Source: an uncultured Trichococcus sp. (GTDB lineage: Bacteria; Bacillota; Bacilli; Lactobacillales; Aerococcaceae). From it: 51,395 bases of DNA. A program made the translations under genes and the position numbers. The notes below the pieces were generated by a model. It made no database searches and had not been told where the DNA came from. It saw only the letters and a list, made by a program, of their open reading frames with translations. The stretch covers positions 1 to 51,395 of the forward strand of contig NZ_OY760501.1 of NCBI RefSeq assembly GCF_963663645.1, written 5' to 3'. Positions 17,859 through 26,517 of this stretch are shown here, piece after piece. Each line of letters opens with the position of its first letter. Positions within the stretch are counted from its first letter, which is position 1.

Positions 17859-18575
17859 ATGGACAATAAAAAATTACACGAAGGAATAAGAGAGGATTTA
17901 CTTGAGAAAATACTCAACAACACATATAAATTGCATGAAAAAATCCCCAAAGAGCTCGATTTAGCCGAACAATATGGAGTGAGTCGCCCAACCGTAAGAC
18001 AAGCAATACAAAGTCTTGTAAATGAGGGGTATTTAGAGAGAATCAAAAGAAGTGGGACTTTTGTTCGTCAAAAGAAAATTAATCAAGAATTCACCCATAT
18101 GATTAGAAGTTATGAAGATGAAATACAGCAAAAAGGGCTACATCCGGTAACTAAAATCATTTCCTTCACCAAAGAAAATGCATCCCAAGATGTAGCACAT
18201 AACTTAAATATCAACGAGAATGATAAAGTATTCAAATTAACGAGATTAAGATATGCAGGAAATGAACCTGTTGTATTAGTTACAACATATTTCCCATATA
18301 AAGGATTAGAGAAACTGGAGAACGTAGACTTTGCACACAGGAGCCTATATAAAGAATTAGAATCGTTAGGCTATCCCGTTGTTTCTATACAGCGGAAACT
18401 AGAGGTAATAAAAGCTGATGAACTTTCTGGAGTCATGCTTAACATTCCGATTAATGATCCAGTATTCTATTTCCATTCTGTTGGGAGTACAGTTGATGCA
18501 ACTCCAGTTGAATATTCTGTTTCTTGGTATCGAGGGGACGTAAACTCATTTGTATTTAACATCAACATCACGTAA
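17859..18575 (+). CDS. GntR-family regulator, HutC subfamily with UTRA domain
   Basis: The 238 residues comprise an N-terminal winged helix (IPKELDLAEQYGVSRPTVRQ, then SLVNEGYLERIKRSGTFV) and a C-terminal UTRA ligand domain (KVFKLTRLRYAGNEPVV, with a C-terminal EYSVSWYRGD). HutC-type repressors typically bind sugar phosphates. It sits between deoC and the oxidoreductase. The dyad in the divergent promoter region is the natural candidate target. Confidence 0.9.
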   Translation: MDNKKLHEGIREDLLEKILNNTYKLHEKIPKELDLAEQYGVSRPTVRQAIQSLVNEGYLERIKRSGTFVRQKKINQEFTHMIRSYEDEIQQKGLHPVTKIISFTKENASQDVAHNLNINENDKVFKLTRLRYAGNEPVVLVTTYFPYKGLEKLENVDFAHRSLYKELESLGYPVVSIQRKLEVIKADELSGVMLNIPINDPVFYFHSVGSTVDATPVEYSVSWYRGDVNSFVFNINIT

Positions 18576-18702
18576 TCAGCTAAGGAAATAAATCCTATTC
18601 CATTAGATAAAGAATTCTTCACCACTTATCGTAAAAATATCGGAGTAACAATTTAATAGGTTTATTTGAATCATACAGGAGATATGAGGAGGACACGCCA
18701 AG

Positions 18703-19680
18703 ATGGAAATGCTATTAAAATGGGCGATAGTAGGAACTGGAGGTGTTGCCCATGAATTTGCCAATCAGTTTCAATCAGACAATGCTGTTATAGAGGCTGT
18801 AGTATCCAGAAATCAAAACGCGGCTGATACTTTTGCAAATAAATTTCATATTAATAAGGCATACAGCGATTACGAAAGCGCTCTATCAGATAGTGAAATA
18901 GACATAATTTATATTGCGATTCCGCATAATATGCATTACGAGTATATCTATCGGGCATTAGAAGCCCACAAACATGTGGTCTGCGAGAAAGTTATTGTGT
19001 TGAATAGCAGACAATTACGTGTATTGAGAGAACTTGCCGATAAGAACGGTTTGTACCTATTTGAAGCTATGACAATTCACTTTATGCCTGTTTATAAAGA
19101 TGTAAAAGAGTGGATCAAAACAAACGATTTAGGTCCTTTAAAAATGATTCAGGTCAATTTCGGGAGCTATAAAAACATAGAAGATCGCTATTTCTTTAAA
19201 AAAGAACTAGCTGGCGGTGCACTTTTTGATATAGGGGTCTATGCCCTAAATTTCGCCCGGTTCTTCTTGTCGGAACAGCCTAACAGCGTCCTCACACAAG
19301 TCGTTATGAATAAATCGGGTGTTGATGAAAGCTCTACTATAAGTTTAAAAAACGAGAAAGAAGAATTGGCTAATATATCTCTAACATTCAGAGCAAAGAT
19401 GCCAAAAGTAGGGATAATTGCTTTTGAGAATGGTTATTTTACAGTTGATAATTATCCGAGCGCAAATAATATCTTATTCACATCTCATTCAGGAGATAGC
19501 GTATCATTTGAATCCGGATATTCTACCAAAAGGCTTAATTATGAAGTGAAAGAAATATCTCAAATTGTTTTAAGTAAAACATCTAATCCATACATAGATT
19601 TAACCTCAGATGTCCTTGAAATAATGGATAAAGTACGGAAGGAATGGAACTTAACATATGATGGTTTCGAAACTATTTGA
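18703..19680 (+). CDS. Gfo/Idh/MocA-family NAD(P)-dependent oxidoreductase
   Basis: The 325-residue protein has an N-terminal Rossmann fold (WAIVGTGGVAHEFANQF) followed by IAIPHNMHYEYIYRAL and the catalytic-region motif VCEKVIV (Lys in the conserved EKP-like motif, here EKV). GGALFDIGVYALNFARF is the typical C-terminal segment. The usual EKP proline is replaced by Val. It probably oxidises or epimerises a sugar or sugar phosphate of this pathway. GGAGG lies ten bases before the ATG. It ends the plus-strand group. Confidence 0.87.
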   Translation: MEMLLKWAIVGTGGVAHEFANQFQSDNAVIEAVVSRNQNAADTFANKFHINKAYSDYESALSDSEIDIIYIAIPHNMHYEYIYRALEAHKHVVCEKVIVLNSRQLRVLRELADKNGLYLFEAMTIHFMPVYKDVKEWIKTNDLGPLKMIQVNFGSYKNIEDRYFFKKELAGGALFDIGVYALNFARFFLSEQPNSVLTQVVMNKSGVDESSTISLKNEKEELANISLTFRAKMPKVGIIAFENGYFTVDNYPSANNILFTSHSGDSVSFESGYSTKRLNYEVKEISQIVLSKTSNPYIDLTSDVLEIMDKVRKEWNLTYDGFETI

Positions 19681-19772
19681 ATGTACAGCAACAGCCAGCC
19701 ACACAACTATTATCTGTTAATCTGAATTAATATAGTTAACTAAACATAGCATTTTAAATGTTAAAATTAGTA

Positions 19773-19819
19773 AGAGTAGTAAAGGGGAATCTTGAGTCAA
19801 GATTCCCCTTTACTACTCT
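19773..19819. terminator. 47-base near-perfect palindrome between convergent genes
   Basis: Two perfect 23-bp arms (AGAGTAGTAAAGGGGAATCT at the start of the left arm) are separated by a single G. It lies between the oxidoreductase and the hexuloisomerase genes, which converge, so bidirectional termination is the likely role, although no long T run follows. Confidence 0.65.
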
Positions 19820-19946
19820 ATTATATTGCATTAATATTCATACTCTGTATAAAACTAAAATCAACATATATTTTCTTAATTTTAATACTATCTGAATAAA
19901 TTGAAGTATTCATGAAAATTGGGTGGTAAGAGAACGAGAAAACATA

Positions 19947-20501
19947 TCATTCGAAGTCTGCATGCCTATTGAACATTGTTTCTGAGGTTTCTTTCATGTC
20001 CTCCATGAGATTTATAACCAAACCATCAAATACCAGAAATGCAAGCTGTTCAAAAGCAGCTCCCATCGGTTGAGAAAAATTATCACTAGAACCTCTAGTG
20101 TCGTTTTTCATCAACCCTGGCAACACAACTGCTGCATCTGCAATTTTTACCAGTGTAGAGGCTTTATTTGTCGTCACAAGCGCAATTCTCACGCCACTGC
20201 GATTAGCCTTTTCAGCCAGAGATTTTAAACTACCCGTCTCTCCTGATCCGGAACAGATGATAAGCAAATCTCCCATTTGAGAATGAGGTGAGCCTATTTC
20301 TCCTATTACACTAACAGAAAAACCAAGATGCATTAAGCGATTTGCAAAAGCTTTGATTGCTAATCCGGAACGTCCTGTACCTGCTATAAATATATGCTTT
20401 GCATTTTTAACTTGATCTAGAAAGGAATGTAATTCTTGCGAATTGATTTTCTTTGCGTTCTCAGATAATTCATTCAAAATATTTATTGTATAGTTTTCCA
20501 T
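19947..20501 (-). CDS. hxlB: 6-phospho-3-hexuloisomerase (SIS domain)
   Basis: The 184-residue single SIS-domain protein matches HxlB: IFIAGTGRSGLAIKAFANRLMH, ICSGSGETGSLKSLAEKA with phosphate-binding serines, and the C-terminal PMGAAFEQLAFLVFDGLV, then the terminal HADFE. HxlB converts D-arabino-3-hexulose-6-phosphate to fructose-6-phosphate. Its usual partner HxlA (hexulose-6-phosphate synthase) is absent. Its role here is more likely to isomerise a phosphorylated hexulose made from the PTS substrate, together with the adjacent epimerase-family enzyme, than to fix formaldehyde. Confidence 0.88.
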   Translation of the reverse strand: MENYTINILNELSENAKKINSQELHSFLDQVKNAKHIFIAGTGRSGLAIKAFANRLMHLGFSVSVIGEIGSPHSQMGDLLIICSGSGETGSLKSLAEKANRSGVRIALVTTNKASTLVKIADAAVVLPGLMKNDTRGSSDNFSQPMGAAFEQLAFLVFDGLVINLMEDMKETSETMFNRHADFE

Positions 20502-20552
20502 TTAATATACACCTGACTTTTTACGGATTTCGTAATTTCGACAACCCTATTA

Positions 20553-21233
20553 TTAATGCCTATTTACTTCAGACAGCGCATGATAAAGTTGCTCGAATTT
20601 ATATTTTTGATCGTCATCAGATTCAAAAATATAGCCACCGGACACGAATATATCAGCTCCTGCTTCCGCACATTTTTTAATTGTTTGAGGATTAATTTTT
20701 CCATCTACTTCAATTAGATACCTATAGCCATTTGTTGTTCGCTCATTTTTAAGGGTTTCAATTTTTTTCAATGTTTCAGGAATAAAACTTTGATTAAGCA
20801 TTCCTGGATTAATGGTCATCACCAATACTACGTCAACTATATTCAGAACAGGTGTAATCCATTCAATCGGTGTAGCTGGGTTAATTGCTACACCAACCTT
20901 TTTGTTTTTTGATTTGATTAGTTGGATAATATGCATTGCATGATTAGTAGCTTCAATATGAAAAGTAATCATATCTGCTCCCAAGTCTGCAAATCTCTCA
21001 ACAATTTTTTCTGGCTTGTCAACCATCAGATGGACATCGAGAGTGATATCTGTAAAGCTACTAAGTTCATTAACAATACTTGGGCCAAAAGCCATATCTG
21101 GAACAAAATGACCGTCCATAACATCGATATGCAATAATTGGATACCTATTTCTTTCATTACAGTTAATGTATTCTCTAAATTACTTATTTTTGAGCTGAA
21201 TAGTGACGGAGCAATTTGATATTTAGTGTCCAC
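20553..21233 (-). CDS. Ribulose-phosphate 3-epimerase family protein (second copy)
   Basis: The 226-residue TIM barrel retains all Rpe-family metal and catalytic segments: APSLFSSKI, LHIDVMDGHFVPDMAFGP, DVHLMVDKPEK, VVLVMTINPG and IEVDGKI. AGADMITFHIEA is the canonical fourth-strand region. The usual PGFGGQ phosphate loop reads PGMLNQ here, an altered phosphate-site neighbourhood that suggests a substrate other than ribulose-5-phosphate. It lies between hxlB and yjbQ in the galactitol-family PTS operon. Confidence 0.85.
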   Translation of the reverse strand: MDTKYQIAPSLFSSKISNLENTLTVMKEIGIQLLHIDVMDGHFVPDMAFGPSIVNELSSFTDITLDVHLMVDKPEKIVERFADLGADMITFHIEATNHAMHIIQLIKSKNKKVGVAINPATPIEWITPVLNIVDVVLVMTINPGMLNQSFIPETLKKIETLKNERTTNGYRYLIEVDGKINPQTIKKCAEAGADIFVSGGYIFESDDDQKYKFEQLYHALSEVNRH

Positions 21234-21236
21234 AAG

Positions 21237-21752
21237 TTATTCCCCCATAATCAGAGTATTAACCACCCGATTTCTTTCTCTAAGCTGATCCCAATCGACA
21301 AAATAAAGTCTTCCTAGAGAACCTGAGAGTAGCTCTCCATCTCTAATAATAAAAGTCTGTGAATTTGTTCCATAAATTGAAGCTCGTAAATGAGCGTCAG
21401 TGTTCAACATGACCCACTTTTCAGGAGGATAATCAGAATCACTCAATGATAATCCAAATTCAATATGTTTTGGCCCTGGACTGTTGTATTGATGTTCACT
21501 TGTCATTTTGGGAACAATTTTTTCCATGACATTATTAATGTCTACATGTAAGTAGTCATCATCATAGTAATTGGTATCATGCATAGTTTCTTCATAAAAA
21601 AACGAACACGTTGTATGAGGTGTTGTAACCACTAAAGTGCCATTTAATATCTTAGACTCTTTAAGAATACTATTTAACGAATCACGTAAGTCATGGTACG
21701 AAGGTCGATTAGCGACTGTTTGAATTTTTATTTCATTATGATGAATCATCAT
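21237..21752 (-). CDS. YjbQ/UPF0047 family protein
   Basis: The 171-residue protein shows the YjbQ pattern: VVTTPHTTCSFFYEE, the acidic DDDYLHVDINNVMEKIVP, NTDAHLRASIYG and the C-terminal GSLGRLYFVDWDQLRERN. E. coli YjbQ has weak thiamine-phosphate synthase activity in vitro, but the true role of the family is unsettled. Location within a PTS operon, stop-to-start with the IIB gene (one-base gap) and three bases before the epimerase gene, implies a role in the same sugar pathway, possibly as a hydrolase or isomerase. That is inference. Confidence 0.85.
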   Translation of the reverse strand: MMIHHNEIKIQTVANRPSYHDLRDSLNSILKESKILNGTLVVTTPHTTCSFFYEETMHDTNYYDDDYLHVDINNVMEKIVPKMTSEHQYNSPGPKHIEFGLSLSDSDYPPEKWVMLNTDAHLRASIYGTNSQTFIIRDGELLSGSLGRLYFVDWDQLRERNRVVNTLIMGE

Positions 21753-21753
21753 T

Positions 21754-22038
21754 TTAAAACCCTAATCGCGTCTTGACATCACTATATACATTTTCAGTCC
21801 CTATCCCGGTTAATAGCCCCACACCATTAATCACTTTGCTTTTAATAGAGTCAGGAACTATTGTAGTACTAACAACTGCATCATAGTCATCAATTCGTTT
21901 TAATTCATCAGCAATCTTAGACTGGTAAATTTCAACTTCGCGACTTAAATTCTCAGACTCTAACCACTTTTTTATTTTTGACACTGCAATAGTCGATGTC
22001 GCATGACCCGCACCACAGATTACTAATAATTTTTTCAT
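21754..22038 (-). CDS. PTS galactitol/ascorbate-type component IIB
   Basis: The 94-residue protein begins MKKLLVICGAGHATST, with Cys8 in the phosphate-accepting CGxG(x)xTS loop of this IIB superfamily. It overlaps the IIC stop by four bases (translational coupling) and sits in the operon order regulator-IIA-IIC-IIB. Confidence 0.93.
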   Translation of the reverse strand: MKKLLVICGAGHATSTIAVSKIKKWLESENLSREVEIYQSKIADELKRIDDYDAVVSTTIVPDSIKSKVINGVGLLTGIGTENVYSDVKTRLGF

Positions 22039-23411
22039 AATAATGTCCCTCTTTCTTTACTTTCACTTTGTATATTCTGTTTTTTTGTTTTATTTATAAA
22101 GATTAAACCCATAGTTATGAGTATCCCAAAAGCAATGATTCCTGTAATACCGATGGTTTGAGCCAAAAGAACTAGTAGCCCAGCTGGCCATAACCCACTC
22201 AGTAACATAGTTACTGTTCCAGAAGTTCCGACATCAAAATTGGCTAAACTAAACACATTTGTTACAACCGGCGCTAACCAGGTTGAGAGATAGAAAGTCA
22301 TTACTAAATACAGCGAACACCCAACTAATGATCGAATAATATTACCATTGAAATACGGTATCATAAGACAGATAGCAAAGGAGAAAAATGCTAAATCCCC
22401 AAAAGGTAATACATTATTTCCAGGTAGAATAACAGCTAATAATAATGAAATTGGAACCAACAATAGTGCTGTTGCCATAACCGTTGGGTGACCAACTGTT
22501 AAAGCAGCGTCCATTCCGATGTTCACGGTCCGTCCATTCAATTTCTTATTTGTAAATTCTTTTGCAGCCTCAGCAATTGGAAGAAGTCCTTCCATAAACA
22601 TCGCTACCATCTTAGGCATGATTTTCATAACAGCGGCTGTTGTCATACCCAATGTTCCGATACCAGCAGCATCGTATCCAGCCAATACTCCTACACCAAT
22701 ACCGATTAAAAATCCAATCACTATGGTATCTCCAAGTACACCAAATTTAGTGGTGAGACTTTCCGCATCAGCATCAATTTTGTTAAATCCTGGAATTCTA
22801 TCAAATATATAATTTACGGGTTTTGCAAACAAAACACCAGATAGAGCCATCAAATGGGTAATAGCAATACCAGGATAACCAAAGAATTCACTCACATGTT
22901 TTTGCGCTAAATCGGCTAGTAACCATTGAAGTATAACAGCTGTTGTTGCTCCGAGAATTCCAAACCAGAAGTTTCCTGTTACGGACTGAACCAACATACC
23001 TAAAAATATTGGGAACCAAAAATTCCAAATATCTACGTTTAAAGTTTTTGTCCATCCCAAAACAACAAAGATGAAGTTCAAGATTAAGGAAATAGGTATC
23101 ATCAAAATTCCAAGCGATGTAGAGAAAGCCAAAGGCCCTCCGACACCTACCCCAATATCTAAAACATTTAAAGAACTCCCATATTTTACTCCCATTTCTT
23201 GAATGGCATTCCCTAATCCTGATGATAATAAGTCTAAGACCAACCCTAAACCAATTGACCCAATACCCACAGTGATTCCGGACATTACCGCTTTTCCAGG
23301 CTTCAGTCCAAATAGCAATCCGACAAGAAATATAATAACTGGTAAAAATACGACTGATCCCAATCCAATAAACCATTCAATTGCATTAATCAAAAATTCC
23401 ATATTTTTCAT
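22035..23411 (-). CDS. PTS galactitol-family membrane component IIC
   Basis: The 458-residue polytopic protein resembles GatC: MEFLINAIEWFIGLGSVVFL at the N-terminus, many hydrophobic helices, GAT-family segments NIGMDAALTVGHPTVMATAL and LPGNNVLPFGDLAFF. It forms the translocation channel for a polyol or pentose/hexose-type substrate. The absence of any polyol-phosphate dehydrogenase in the operon argues against galactitol or a pentitol, and for a sugar whose phosphate feeds the epimerase and HxlB enzymes. Confidence 0.92.
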   Translation of the reverse strand: MKNMEFLINAIEWFIGLGSVVFLPVIIFLVGLLFGLKPGKAVMSGITVGIGSIGLGLVLDLLSSGLGNAIQEMGVKYGSSLNVLDIGVGVGGPLAFSTSLGILMIPISLILNFIFVVLGWTKTLNVDIWNFWFPIFLGMLVQSVTGNFWFGILGATTAVILQWLLADLAQKHVSEFFGYPGIAITHLMALSGVLFAKPVNYIFDRIPGFNKIDADAESLTTKFGVLGDTIVIGFLIGIGVGVLAGYDAAGIGTLGMTTAAVMKIMPKMVAMFMEGLLPIAEAAKEFTNKKLNGRTVNIGMDAALTVGHPTVMATALLLVPISLLLAVILPGNNVLPFGDLAFFSFAICLMIPYFNGNIIRSLVGCSLYLVMTFYLSTWLAPVVTNVFSLANFDVGTSGTVTMLLSGLWPAGLLVLLAQTIGITGIIAFGILITMGLIFINKTKKQNIQSESKERGTLL

Positions 23412-23420
23412 AGCTCCTCT

Positions 23421-23876
23421 CTAATATACCCCTGCGCTATTGATAAGATGTACAAACTCATCTGTTTTTTTACATTTTAGTAGTTGATTTATTTTTTCTT
23501 GATTTTGGAAAAGTTCAACCAAATTTTGTAAAATGTCAACTTGTTCATGGGGGCTTGACATCGCTAACATAAATACTAACTGCACTTGAATGAATCGATC
23601 CTTATCTGTCATATCAGAAAATATAATTGGCTCCTCCAACGAGGCAAAGCAAACCTGTGATTGAATGACATGCTCTGAATCTGTATGAGGTATTGCGAAC
23701 CCAATTCCGTTTACTTCTAATCCCGTAGGATATTCACTTTCTCGCTTCGTTATTCCATCAATATAGCTATCCTTAACACACTCAGCATTCAAAAGTTTTT
23801 GGAACATTTCTTCAAACAATTGATTTTGATTGGTTGGCTTTATATGGAATAAACACAATTCCTTATTAAAAAACAT
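23421..23876 (-). CDS. PTS galactitol/fructose-type component IIA
   Basis: The 151-residue IIA domain carries GIGFAIPHTDSEHV, with His64 as the phosphorylated residue, and YPTGLEVNGIGFAIPH typical of GatA-like proteins. The gene starts two bases before the regulator stop, so it is the first transport gene after the regulator. Confidence 0.93.
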   Translation of the reverse strand: MFFNKELCLFHIKPTNQNQLFEEMFQKLLNAECVKDSYIDGITKRESEYPTGLEVNGIGFAIPHTDSEHVIQSQVCFASLEEPIIFSDMTDKDRFIQVQLVFMLAMSSPHEQVDILQNLVELFQNQEKINQLLKCKKTDEFVHLINSAGVY

Positions 23877-23878
23877 GA

Positions 23879-25822
23879 CTAGTCTCCTTCAGAACTAAAT
23901 AGTTTCAAAATTTCTTCTGGCTTCGTAATATTTGACATTACATCAACTGATTCTTCATTCTCAATAAAATGATAAAGCTCTTCAACAACGTCTCTGATTT
24001 CCAAAATGTCCTTTTCACATAAATTAATCATAATGACTAATTTAATATTCCTATCTCCCCAGTTTATTGCGTTTTTCAGAGATAAGAAAAATATATGTGA
24101 TGTTATGACAGTGCTTGGATCAGCATGAGGAAGGGCCGCACCGCTTTCCAGATTTGTATTCCCCAATTTTTCCCGATCACAAACTGATTTTCTGAAGCGC
24201 TTGTTCACATGACCCATGCGCTCCAATTCAGAGATCATTAAATCCAAGCATTCTTCCTTGCTGTCCACTTTCACCGATAGTCTAATTAAATCCGGATCCA
24301 TAAATTTCAAAAGTGTTGGACTGGCGACATTACTTTGTAGAGTATTTACCTCTCCAAACTTTTCACCTTTGATCAGATACTTAGTATACGCTTCCATCAT
24401 TCTGACATAATCATCACTATTGACTAGTGGGGTTACTTTTACATATGGAATCATAGGATGATTTATATCAAGAGAAGTGATAATTAAATCGATATCAGTT
24501 GGATCGGCTTTTTCTAACTTTTCTAAAGTTGATATTTCAACATTATCACGTGCTGGTATAAATCGTCGGATTTTACTATAAATAAATTGAGCTGAAGATA
24601 CTCCGTGTTGGCAAACAATTAAGATGTTATTTGCTTTTGACTGACTGTCCAGAGCTATTTGGAAATGAATCAAAATTAAAGATATCTCATCATCGTTTAG
24701 TATCACATCATATTCTTTCTCAATTATCACTAGAGCATACCAAACAATACTGAACAGTTCTGAATATTGGGATTTTATACTCTCTAACAAAGGATTTTCT
24801 ATTCGGATTCCTTTTTTTAATCTCAAGACCATAGCTGGAATATGGTATAGCAACGAATTAAATAAGTGTTCATTCTGTGTTAAGTCAATTTTTTCGATAG
24901 TGCTCATTCTTTCGATTAGACGATACACAATATCAGTGTATTTTTCGTTATCAACTTTTAAATTATTCGTAATTCTATGAGCAAACAGTTGTCGAGACAG
25001 ATATTCCTTATCATTGTCATCAAAATGAAGGTTCATTTTTTTCTCTAGTTCCGCAATGATTTCGTTCGCAACACTATATGTTTCCATATAGTGAATACTG
25101 CTGAAAAGAAAACTCTCTTCTGCAGTAAGGTGATGCCCAATCTCGAGCCGACGGAACTGGATTAGGAGGTTTGTAATCAAGGAACGAATGTAATAATCAG
25201 ATACTTTCGTAGTTAAATCATACAAATCTTCTAATAGAAGCTTATAGACGTTGTCAATAAGTTCAATTTCAAAAAAATTATCCAGATTTTCTTTGAAAGA
25301 ATTATTAGAAAGTATTGTCGAGTAATGAAATATCAATTGTTTCAATGCCTTTTGTACTAAGAACTCACTGCCATTAACAACTAGCCCTTCAGAGTTTGAG
25401 CTGAGCACGACTTCATTATGACTAATGATTTGATTAATATGTTTTATATCATTGTAAAGCGATGTTTTACTCACCATAAATCGTTTTGATAATTTCTCTA
25501 ATGTTGGAGTTTCTTTTTCAAGACATACGTCTTTTATAATCCTTAATCTTCGTATATTCGGAGAATAATTATCCATATTGAGGCAGTCTTCTATAGCGGT
25601 TATAAATGCCCTTTTTTCTTGTTCTTCCCCTATTAGTTTTATCCCAACTGATGGTAGTCGCTTGATTTGAATCGCATAGGGCTTCATAAATAATTTAAGT
25701 GCTTCTAAATCTTGATATACCGTTTTAGTTGATACTAAAAGTTTTTTACTATAAAAAGAAGTAGGTAAAAAATTATCATGATCAATCAGCATGCGCGCGA
25801 GTTTATATTGCCTTTCGTTCAT
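23879..25822 (-). CDS. PRD-containing transcriptional activator with PTS IIB and IIA domains
   Basis: About 647 residues. In order: two N-terminal helix-turn-helix domains (residues about 5-60 and 90-130, TLEKLSKRFMVSKTSLYND), PRD1 and PRD2 (each about 100 residues), a galactitol-IIB-like domain with Cys in IVCQHGVSSAQFIYSKI, and a C-terminal IIA domain with His in GAALPHADPSTV. This is the MtlR/LicR architecture. Activity is set by phosphorylation through HPr and the cognate EII. I chose ATG 25822 because AAAGGTG precedes it; ATG 25828 and GTG 25831 are alternatives. Confidence 0.93.
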   Translation of the reverse strand: MNERQYKLARMLIDHDNFLPTSFYSKKLLVSTKTVYQDLEALKLFMKPYAIQIKRLPSVGIKLIGEEQEKRAFITAIEDCLNMDNYSPNIRRLRIIKDVCLEKETPTLEKLSKRFMVSKTSLYNDIKHINQIISHNEVVLSSNSEGLVVNGSEFLVQKALKQLIFHYSTILSNNSFKENLDNFFEIELIDNVYKLLLEDLYDLTTKVSDYYIRSLITNLLIQFRRLEIGHHLTAEESFLFSSIHYMETYSVANEIIAELEKKMNLHFDDNDKEYLSRQLFAHRITNNLKVDNEKYTDIVYRLIERMSTIEKIDLTQNEHLFNSLLYHIPAMVLRLKKGIRIENPLLESIKSQYSELFSIVWYALVIIEKEYDVILNDDEISLILIHFQIALDSQSKANNILIVCQHGVSSAQFIYSKIRRFIPARDNVEISTLEKLEKADPTDIDLIITSLDINHPMIPYVKVTPLVNSDDYVRMMEAYTKYLIKGEKFGEVNTLQSNVASPTLLKFMDPDLIRLSVKVDSKEECLDLMISELERMGHVNKRFRKSVCDREKLGNTNLESGAALPHADPSTVITSHIFFLSLKNAINWGDRNIKLVIMINLCEKDILEIRDVVEELYHFIENEESVDVMSNITKPEEILKLFSSEGD

Positions 25823-25980
25823 GTTCATCACCTTTCTTGTTAGCTAACGGATCTTCTTTTCATCAACAACTTTAACATAGCGATTCTTGCTACTCAATTA
25901 CATCAAGTTCTTTTAACATTGTGGAAATAGGTTTAAAATTATTATTTGACCGGTATTCCTGGTAAAAAAATAGTAATAAA

Positions 25981-26015
25981 AAATGGCGGTTAAAATAACT
26001 CAACCGTCATTTTTT
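25981..26015. terminator. Hairpin upstream of PRD regulator
   Basis: AAATGGCGGTT (25981-25991) pairs with AACCGTCATTT (26002-26012) with one mismatched pair, flanked by A and T runs on both sides. It separates the sugar operon from the small gene at 26122. Confidence 0.65.
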
Positions 26016-26121
26016 AAAATGCTGGATTACAGCCACATTTATTCATAAGTCACAAAAGGAGATTAACAAATACGCTCATACTTACACTTCGCTATATTTT
26101 ATACCTCCTTATATTAATGCC

Positions 26122-26310
26122 CTATTCATCACTTACCTCGCACATAACCATTTGTGTATACATCTCAAAAATCGCAGACTCAACAATATCAGCAGGTGTT
26201 TCAACCAGCATGTACTGCAAAGCCAAATGCGTTTGTAACGCTTCAATCATCTTCGTGCTACTGCCGTCTAATTTGAGGAACATACTCGATTCTTCTGTGT
26301 AATTCGACAT
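26122..26310 (-). CDS. Small hypothetical acidic protein
   Basis: From ATG 26310 the product has 62 residues, acidic and helical (TKMIEALQTHLALQYMLVE, PADIVESAIFEMYTQMV). GGGAAGGTGA lies five bases upstream of this ATG, which beats a GTG nine bases earlier that falls inside the ribosome binding site. Divergent from the YolD gene. I do not recognise a family. Confidence 0.65.
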   Translation of the reverse strand: MSNYTEESSMFLKLDGSSTKMIEALQTHLALQYMLVETPADIVESAIFEMYTQMVMCEVSDE

Positions 26311-26425
26311 AACTATCACCTTCCCTTTCTACCTAAAATATTCGCAAACAGTTCTCTAGGATTTATCAGAGGATAGAACTTTCTCGAAAAATTTCCGACT
26401 TTTTTACCTATCCGTATCTGTTCGC

Positions 26426-26455
26426 TTTACAAAAACAAACGTACGTTCGTATAAT
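26426..26455 (+). promoter_or_regulatory. YolD promoter with LexA box in spacer
   Basis: TTTACA (26426-26431) and TATAAT (26450-26455) are 18 bases apart. The spacer holds CAAACGTACGTTCG (26436-26449), one substitution from the CGAACN4GTTCG LexA consensus. YolD genes are commonly LexA-controlled in Firmicutes, which supports the call. Confidence 0.75.
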
Positions 26456-26517
26456 TGGGAGTATAAAGGATTTAAATCCAGACAAACAGACTAGCGGCGC
26501 TATAGGAAGGTGAAAGT

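Noticed and set aside
8594-18720. Identical 17-mer TGGAAATGCTATTAAAA at 8594-8610 and 18704-18720
   Set aside because: No extended similarity around it; one copy is at a gene start and the other in a gap. Best explained by chance in A+T-rich sequence.
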